Source: Siphonodentalium dalli | Lineage: Eukaryota > Mollusca > Scaphopoda > Gadilida > Siphonodentaliidae | Assembly (NCBI GenBank): GCA_032622095.1 | Contig: CP136062.1 | Span: 195,121,887 to 195,185,886 of the forward strand | Length of the DNA stretch: 64,000 nucleotides | Direction of reading: 5' to 3' | Shown here: positions 57,225-64,000 of the stretch, one piece after another | Layout: every line of letters begins with the position of its first letter | How positions within the stretch are numbered: the first letter of the stretch is position 1 | The notes under the pieces: model-generated | Database searches by the model: none | The model's input: only the letters and a program-made list of their open reading frames with translations | Told to the model about the DNA's origin: nothing | Translations under genes and position numbers: made by a program

Positions 57225-57518
57225 TATACAGACACCAATATCTGATAGCATATATTTCCGAGGAGATCGAACAGAGGTGTACTACCAAAGACTGATCGAG
57301 GAGGTGTAATATTGAAGTAGAACTGTGTGAAAGTGTTGTGAATTCGAGTAGGATTTTAAGTCTGTAAATGACTTTATAGTAATAATGGGTTTTGAGAGTT
57401 TCAAAGAGTGTTAACTTTCATAAGTTTTTTTTTAGTTTAAAAGTTTAAATAACTCATTATCTTTTCTTTTCAGAAGTTCAATATTATCAGTCAAAAGTAA
57501 ATTTTCAACTTAAAGTGG

Positions 57519-57594
57519 ATGTGATATTGTTAGTGATTATTGACTTTAAAAGAGTTTGTTGACTTCATGTTTGAGGGATTACCTCCCTTGGCTT
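57519..57594 (+). repeat. Partial 3' LTR of the gypsy element
   Basis: Lacks the last ~90 bp relative to the 5' LTR; followed directly by satellite S sequence. Confidence 0.75.
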
Positions 57595-57846
57595 CTCGCA
57601 TTTTACGTAATCAAAAAATATTTATTATACATCATTCGAAGGCATGGCCTCTCCTCTCCATGGATATTGCAACATTTAAACATAACTGTTTAGAACTAGA
57701 CGTATAATTGGCAAGGACCGTCGAGCGGTGAATCGGGAATTAGCCAAACGTGAATTATTCCGAGTAACAGGAATGAAGAACAGAGATGTAAACTTAATAT
57801 GTTCTCGTGTTTTACGCAATGAAACAATACATATTATACATCATTC
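57595..57846 (+). repeat. Satellite S, forward block 2
   Basis: One unit with 'ggtgaatcgg' at 57727. Its first base pairs correspond to a different phase of the unit than the sequence left of the gypsy element, so material was lost or added at the insertion. Confidence 0.82.
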
Positions 57847-58094
57847 TAATGCACATAAGCCAATATACCCCTGGAAACATCACATGGGGGGGGGTATTTA
57901 TCGATAACTTGTCGCAATGTATAGTCCGGCTCACCGCTTCAATGTTAGATATTCCTAAGCGCCAATATTGCCGTCAGCTGAATTCCTAATCTAGTCCATG
58001 CCCAATCCAGATCCGTTCACTGTTCCGTTTCTCTCCATGGCGTCACCCTTACACAGTAGCCTACATGCCGGCGACGTTACGGAATAGATGTATA

Positions 58095-58743
58095 GGTGAC
58101 ACTCCACAGTTTCTGCAGGGATTGGTGCAAAAATAAGGGGGGGCATCAATTCAATAAAAAATAACTGAAATGTGATCCCACAACACATATACAATGTATA
58201 TATACCTGGGTTGAGCACATACTAGGCTTAAAGATTTTTGTACAGAATTGTCATTTTAATGGGGGTAGCAAGAGTTATGCCCCTTGATTGTGTGCCTGAA
58301 AAATGAAATTTTGATGCAAAAATGGCCAAAATAAGCGTATTTCAGGCCCGTGGGACACAACAACCAGAAAATCTATGGTATAAACGCCTATGTTGTCGGG
58401 AAGAACACTGTTTCCTCACAATAATATCAAAAAATTTCAAACTTCTCACCACTGTAATTTAAAAAAAATATATTTTTCATGCAGATGACAAATTTTAGGT
58501 GCTAAAAAGTCACGCTGGTGTCTGGAGCCACTGTTTCGCAGAAATCGCTAATACTTCATACTGGTGGGGTCAAGGTCACCTGAAACAATATTTTTCAAAA
58601 CTCAAAGACATCCTCTAAAAATCCACAAATTCATAACTAACCTTCTCTCAATAAACATACCACACCCATGGTGACAGAAAACACTGGTACTCTATTCTAA
58701 GAAATTTACCCCTACTGATCATTCGAAACTGTGGAGTGTCACC
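58095..58743. mobile_element. 649-bp TIR element with 3-bp (ATA) target duplication
   Basis: Perfect 19-bp+ TIRs ggtgacactccacagtttc and their complement, flanked by ATA at 58092-58094 and 58744-58746. The uninterrupted copy at about 27585 reads gatgtatagagttgg, proving the insertion point. 3-bp duplications and ends starting GG fit PIF/Harbinger; there is no coding capacity, so it is non-autonomous. Confidence 0.88.
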
Positions 58744-59227
58744 ATAGAGTTGGCGCCAGGTCTACTCACTTCCGTTACTAGCTCGTTGCTATATAAACAA
58801 ACCAGCGGTTATATCCCATCAATATCATTGTTTCGATATCATTTGATCAAATTTCTTGTCATGAAACCGCGACAGACACGGCGTGAAATACATCTCATTG
58901 AGTAAACATTTTTCCATTGTTTCAATTCAACTTCAAGTTCGCGGTAAAATTAAAAACCGCAATTTGTAAGCAGTAAACATCTGAAAAAGATGCAGAAACT
59001 AATTGATGTGCATATTTATTTCTATTCGAGGTGGCAATTTTACATCTTTATCAGCATTTTTAACGATAAGAGCGATGCTAATTGAGGGACTATATTTTAT
59101 CCAGCGCATTAAAATTAAAACAAAAAGTCGTGAATTGGCTGAGTGTTTTCCATGCCTGCACATTTCATCGATAAGTACAAGGCATGTGTGTGTCGAAATA
59201 ACTTTTAAGTTCGAAGAGAATTAGAAT

Positions 59228-59395
59228 GGGGATAACAGTGTGGTGTTTTGTGATTTCGGAAAGGCACAGGGCTAATATACTGTGGCAAATTCCCGTTAAT
59301 GGGTTCCGGCTCCGCCGTCGCCCATTAACTAACTTTGCCACAGTATATTCGCCCTGTACATTTCCGAAATCGCAAAACACCACACCGTTATCCCC
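59228..59395. repeat. Terminal hairpin of repeat X, copy 2
   Basis: Arms ggggataacagtgtggtgtt ... and ... caccacaccgttatcccc, same as 28156-28304. Confidence 0.85.
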
Positions 59396-59960
59396 TAATT
59401 CGAATGCATATCCTCCCCCTTCATGAGTATTGCAACATTTAGACACTAATTTTGAGAACTAAGCGTATAATTGGCAAGGAACGTCGAGCGGTGAATCGGG
59501 AATTAGCAAAACGTGAATTATTCCGAGTAACAGGAATGAGGAACAGAGATATAAACTTATTGTTCTCGCGTCTTACGCAATGAAACAATACATATTATAC
59601 ATCATTCGAAAGCATAGCTCTCCCCTTCATGAATATTGCAACATTTAGACACTACTTTTGAGAACTAAGAAACGTCGAGCGGTGAATCGGAAATTAGAAA
59701 ACGTAAATTACCCGGAGTAACAGGAATGAGGAACAGATATAGAGGTTCAATTTACTCGCGTTTTACGCAAAGAAACAATACATATTGTACATCATTCGAA
59801 AGCATGGCGTCTCTCCTTCGTAAATATTGCAACATTTGAGCACTAAGCATATAATTGACAAGGATCGTCGAGCGGTGAATCGGAAATTCGAAAACGTAAA
59901 TTATTTCGAGTAACAGGAATGAGAAACAGAGATATAAACTTCATGTCCTCGCGTTTGTGA
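59396..59960 (+). repeat. Satellite S, forward block 3
   Basis: Units at 59490, 59681 and 59874 ('ggtgaatcgg'), period about 192, shorter than in block 1 because of small deletions. Confidence 0.85.
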
Positions 59961-60239
59961 ATGTGTCATATATTCTTCATACGTGTAAAAATAGTTTTCG
60001 GTATTATTGTGTTAGTTGCGAAAAGTATGTGATTTTCAACGAATAATCTGTTCCTGACAATTTTCGACCAGAACAGATGTCAATTATTTTTCAAAGTTTT
60101 TCAACAGTTTGATGAATAAAAAGCACTCTATGTGCCATAAATGGGTACAGTGGTTGATACCCTTCCCATTTCTGTAAATAAATAGCAGGGATATTGCGTA
60201 ATTTGCGAGAGATCTACGACTTTCTACGATGAATCTCTT

Positions 60240-60790
60240 AGGTTCCTCGGGGTGCTAATTTCCTATTCACCGCTCGACGTTCCTTGCCAATTATACGCTT
60301 AGTTCTCAAAAGTAGTGTTTAAATGTTGCAATATTAAAGAAGGGGGAGGCTATGCTTTCGAATTATGTATAACGTGCATTGTTTCATTGCGTAAATGCGA
60401 GAATATTAAGTTTATATCTCTGTTCCTCATTCCTGTTACTCGGAAAAATTTACGTTTTCCTAATTTTCGATTCACCGCTCGACGTTCCTTGCCAATTATA
60501 CACTTAGTTCTCAAAAGTAGTGATTAAATATTGCAATACTAATGAAGGGGAGAGGCTATGCTTTCGAACGATGTATAATATGTATTGTTTCATAGCGTAA
60601 ACGCGAGAAATGTTAGCTTATAATGCATCTGCTCCTCATTCCTGTTACTCCAAATAGTAATTTTTTTTACTCGGAAGTTGTTCATGTTCCTCGTCCGTTC
60701 CTGTTACTCCAAATAGGCATTTGTATTACTCGGAAGTTGTTCCTGTTCCTCGTTCCCTTCCTATTAACATGAATTTGTCAATCCGAACCC
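60240..60790 (-). repeat. Satellite S, reverse block 1
   Basis: Reverse-complement units marked by 'ttcaccgctcgacgttcc' at about 60267 and 60471, ending in 'ctgttactccaaatag' / 'tactcggaagttgttcctgt' reiterations that mirror 52800-52950. Confidence 0.85.
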
Positions 60791-60954
60791 GAGGCAGTTA
60801 TTGTTCCTGGTTTGAGATAACTCAACCTACTGGTCAATGAGTTTTCTGATTGGCTGAGCCATACATCCTATATATAGAATAAGCACATGTTTTACTGGTC
60901 AAAAACTTTAATAATATATCACCAAAGAACATAAAAAAACATAATTACTATTAA

Positions 60955-61075
60955 CAATTTGGGGACAACCCGCCCGTGTTTATCGGGACGACTCGCCCCG
61001 AAAACAGCAGAAGGGCGGGTTTTCTCAGGGGCGGGTAGTCCCGTTCCCGATATTTGTCCGGGCAGCTACATTTCT
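60955..61075. repeat. GC-rich inverted island
   Basis: 'cgggacgactcgcccc' and 'ggggcgggtagtcccg' face each other, with further ggacaacccgcccg / gggcgggtttt motifs, in an otherwise AT-rich region. Confidence 0.65.
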
Positions 61076-62235
61076 CCCAAAACAGATATCAATCATTTTT
61101 TCAAATTTTTCAGAAATTTGTTGAATAAAAAGCATCCTATGTGACATAAATGGGTAGAGTGAATGATACTCCCAATTTCTCTATATATTTGGCAGTGACA
61201 TTGCGTAATTTGTGAGAAATCTGCGACTTTCTACTAAGAATCTGTTACGTTCTTCGGGGTGCTAATTTCCGATTCACAACTCGACGTTCCTTGGCAATTA
61301 TACGCCTAGTTCTCAAAAGTATTGTTTAAATGTTGCAATATTCATGAAGGGAAGAGGCTATGCTTTCGAATGATGTATAATATGTATTGTTTCGTAGCAT
61401 AAAACCCGAGAAATTTGAGCTTAAATATCTGTTCCTCATTCCTGTTAATGAAGGGGAGAGGCTATATATGCTTTCGAGTGATGTATAACAATTATTGTGG
61501 CATTGCATGAAATGCGAGAAAATTTAGCTTATATCTGTTCCTCATTCCTGTTACTGCTAATTTCCTATTCACCGCTCGAAGTTCCTGGCCAATTATACGC
61601 CTATTTATAAAATAGTAATTAAATGTTGCAATATTAATGAAGGGGAGAGGCTATGCTTTCGTTTGATGTATAACATGTACATTCTATTGTTTCATTGCGT
61701 AAAATGCGAGAAAATTAATTTTATATCTCTGTTCCTCATTCCTGTTACTCGGAAAAAATTACGTTTTTGCTAATTTCCGATTCACCGCTTGACGTTCCTG
61801 GCCAATTATACTCTTAGTTCTCAAAAGTAGTGTATACATGTTGCAATATTATTTTAGGGGAGTGGCTATGCTTTCGAATGATATATAATGTATATTGTTT
61901 GAATGCGTAAAACGCGAGAAAATTAAATTTATATCTCTGTTCCTCATTCCTGTTACTCGGAATAATTTACGTTTTGCTAATTTCCGATTCACCACTCGAC
62001 GTTCCTTGCCAATGATACGCTTAGTTCTCAAAAGTAGTGTTTAATCGTTGCAATATTCATGAAGGGAAGAGGCTATGCTTTCGAATGATGTATAATATGT
62101 ATTGTTTCGTAGCATAAAACCCGAGAAATTTGAGCTTAAATATCTTTTCCTCATTCCTGTTACTCCAAATAGTCATTCTGTTACTCGCAAGTTGTTCCTG
62201 TTCCTATAGTTCCGTTCCTGTCACTCCAAATAGTC
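61075..62235 (-). repeat. Satellite S, reverse block 2
   Basis: 'ttcac(c/a)(g/a)ctcga(c/a)gttcc' recurs at about 61273, 61569, 61783 and 61988. The left flank 61080-61260 duplicates 60060-60250 (gaataaaaagca ... tgcgtaatttg ... ttcggggtgctaatttc), so the flank and satellite duplicated together. Confidence 0.85.
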
Positions 62236-62524
62236 TATCCCTCATGGGTAGTTGAAACTGTCCTGCAGTGGAACCAGAGTAATTACTACGGGATAGTACT
62301 GAGGTACATTCACGTGTCTATAGTATTACTTAGATATGTATATTTATCACATAATTTGGCCATAAAAGCAGTTTCATAATTATCGGTAATAGACACGTTT
62401 AATATCAGCGCGTGCGATGACGTCACGGTGTTCTTCAAATAACTTGCGATCGCTGTAGTTTATGATTGTTGTTTTCGATGAATATTGCGCGTTGCTTCGG
62501 GTTTATTTGATCATGTGATAAAAG

Positions 62525-62675
62525 GTATCTCACACTCGTCCTATTTTATACGTAATTTATCAACCTCGTCCTCTAAATTCTATTTGAGCCTCGGTAAACC
62601 TCGGCTCAAATCGAATTTAGTGAACTCGGTTGATAAATTCCGTATAAACTAGACACTCATGTGAGATCCTCTATT
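62525..62675. repeat. ~150-nt imperfect hairpin
   Basis: 'gtatctcacactcgtcctat' against 'actagacactcatgtgagat', and 'tttatcaacctcg' / 'aaattctatttgagc' against complementary segments, meeting at ctcggtaaacctcgg. Confidence 0.75.
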
Positions 62676-62689
62676 GACGTTATACTATG

Positions 62690-62960
62690 ATAAGTTGTAC
62701 TAGAGTACTACAACTTGATGTAGACTACGGTAGTGCCTAGTATAGTTACCACAGTATTACTATAGTATACATAATATAGTAATACTGTAGCACGTTTACC
62801 ATAGTACTACTGTGATATCAATATTAAGGTAGTACTCTAGTAAACATCCCTGAGTACTAATATGGTAATACCTGGTATAATACCATAGTGCATGCACTAT
62901 AGTACACGCACCATAGTAAAGTTTCCAAAATACCATGGTACTCTGTACAGTAACTGTACT
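62690..62960. repeat. Second 'ccatagta' motif cluster
   Basis: Dense tagtac / accatagt / actatagt words in both orientations, like 49515-49800. Confidence 0.6.
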
Positions 62961-64000
62961 AGACTGGAAAATGTAAACAATGTCATTTGGACACTCTTCT
63001 AATAGAAGTCATGATGATGAGTCTCCATACCAATTTCATCCAGATCCGATAATCTATGGCTGAACAAAAAAACCCTACTATTTCCAGATTAACAAAAAAG
63101 GATAACTCTAGAGCGAGAAACACGAACAACATCAATTTCCCCTCTAATTTTTAAAGCAGTTATGATGACGAATATCAGGTAGCAATACACGATTTCATGG
63201 TTTGTAGGATGGCTGAAACATATGATTTTAAGCATATAAGGGCTGTCAGTTTGGCCTTTGTTATTTCTGGGAGTAATACTTTGATGGTTTAATTATTTTA
63301 TAAAGGTACCATAGCTGACCATAGCATACAAAATGGGATGATGTTTGAATACGAAGTAAGTTTTTGGAATCTGATGTCGGCCAGCTCTGTGTGGTACTCC
63401 ACCGGAAAAGAGCTAGATTTCTCTCCCTTTAAAACTTCTGCACTTGGAAGAAAAAACTTCAAAATTGATACAATAATTTTTTTTAATTTTTTAATATATC
63501 TGACATATATCTAGGCTCTATCAGCTCATATGGTGAGTATAGACCGACATTCCCTCTGCCGTGGTTAGCTATGCGAACGAAGACGGCCAATTTCGGCCAA
63601 AAAATTGTTAAAATGAAGATTTTTCAAAGTCAGTCTAAGGGAGATAATTCAACTTGTGATGAGACAATTACTGCCAAAAGACAGACGAGTTATACTCTGA
63701 CCATTTCTGTATCTTGTAACCAAGCACTCATGTGCTGTTTATCAATGACCATGGCGAAGCAGAAGGTTCTAGTACAGTACCCCCTCAAAGTGGTGAAAAT
63801 GGCCAGAAATCGTGTATTGCTACCTCAATATCATATGTTATTCGGATCCAATAACAAAATGTTATGCCCTAAAGTACAAAATATCGTATTGTGATATCTT
63901 CCCGGACGGACAACAAAGCACTATTTCCAGATGAACAAAGAAGAATAACCTGAGAAAGGTAAACAGGAACACCATATGCCACTCGTTTGAAAGCAGTAAT
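62961..64000. other. No gene recognised; ~100-bp diverged direct repeat
   Basis: 'ctatttccagat(t/g)aacaaa' with following 'ggataac/gaataac' occurs at about 63078 and 63923, indicating a diverged direct repeat at the two ends of this block. The plus-strand frame 63571-63894 (107 codons) has no recognised domain. Confidence 0.45.

Larger units (their letters stand above)
53610..57594 (+). mobile_element. Degenerate Ty3/gypsy LTR retrotransposon inserted in satellite S
   Basis: The 5' LTR begins tgtgatattgttagagtgaa (53610) and ends near 53783; a primer-binding-like tggcgacgaggatggga follows at 53791. Gag, protease, RT, RNase H and integrase remnants follow in order to about 57224. A partial 3' LTR (57519-57594) repeats tgtgatattgttag ... 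actttaaaagagtttgttga ... attacctcccttggct and then stops where satellite sequence resumes. LTR divergence and many stops show an old, immobile copy. Confidence 0.85.
57847..59395. repeat. Repeat X, copy 2 (interrupted)
   Basis: Collinear with 27358-28304 but split by the TIR element at 58095-58743. Ends with the same hairpin (59228-59395), here with a slightly larger loop (gggttccggctccgccg). Confidence 0.85.

Noticed and set aside
63571-63894. 107-codon plus-strand frame near the window end
   Set aside because: No recognisable family and no supporting exon signals; may be cut by the window edge, so undecidable.

Overview
This is a eukaryotic, metazoan window, AT-rich and almost entirely made of transposable-element debris. 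There are no bacterial-type operons or ribosome binding sites. Split coding exons with GT-AG borders, poly(A) signals, animal-type retroelements, a tRNA-derived SINE, an interstitial TTAGGG array and 161-bp satellite-bearing elements point to an invertebrate, most likely a lophotrochozoan such as a bivalve or another mollusc. The assignment is inferred from repeat style; there is no direct species marker.

The only host gene I can place with confidence is a rhodopsin-class GPCR on the + strand. Its TM7 exon (11570-11658) ends inside the NPxxY region, and its last coding exon (47358-47455) supplies helix 8 and a short tail. The phases match exactly, so the final intron is about 35.7 kb. Upstream exons lie outside the window. 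A second, weaker host candidate is a signal-peptide exon on the minus strand (23921-24116), inside that intron and just downstream of the telomere-like repeat.

Layout. 1-11.5 kb: nested TIR/Harbinger-like debris (1866-5327), a decayed transposon-associated gene, a LINE 3' fragment, a TTAA-flanked double-palindrome MITE and a near-perfect 165-nt hairpin. 11.6-47.3 kb (the GPCR intron): foldback elements, a MULE transposase remnant, a SINE with target-site duplication, a 161-bp satellite element, Ty3/gypsy gag-protease debris, several LINE pieces, a Mutator-like MITE with a 9-bp TSD, and an almost intact LINE (about 38.8-42.4 kb). 47.4-52.6 kb: GPCR 3' end and more MITEs. 52.8-62.2 kb: a ~200-bp satellite in head-to-head inverted arrays, interrupted by a decayed Ty3/gypsy element with LTRs (53610-57594) and by a second copy of the 27.4-28.3 kb repeat, which itself carries an inserted TIR element. 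62.2-64 kb: low-complexity and unidentified sequence.

The window's distinctive theme is palindromy. At least ten long inverted repeats sit in or beside the GPCR intron, including a MITE family in which each of two cassettes is itself a 69-nt palindrome. Two paralogous comparisons within the window act as natural empty sites and define insertion borders and target duplications directly. I did not see a coherent new enzymatic system; the novelty is in repeat architecture.
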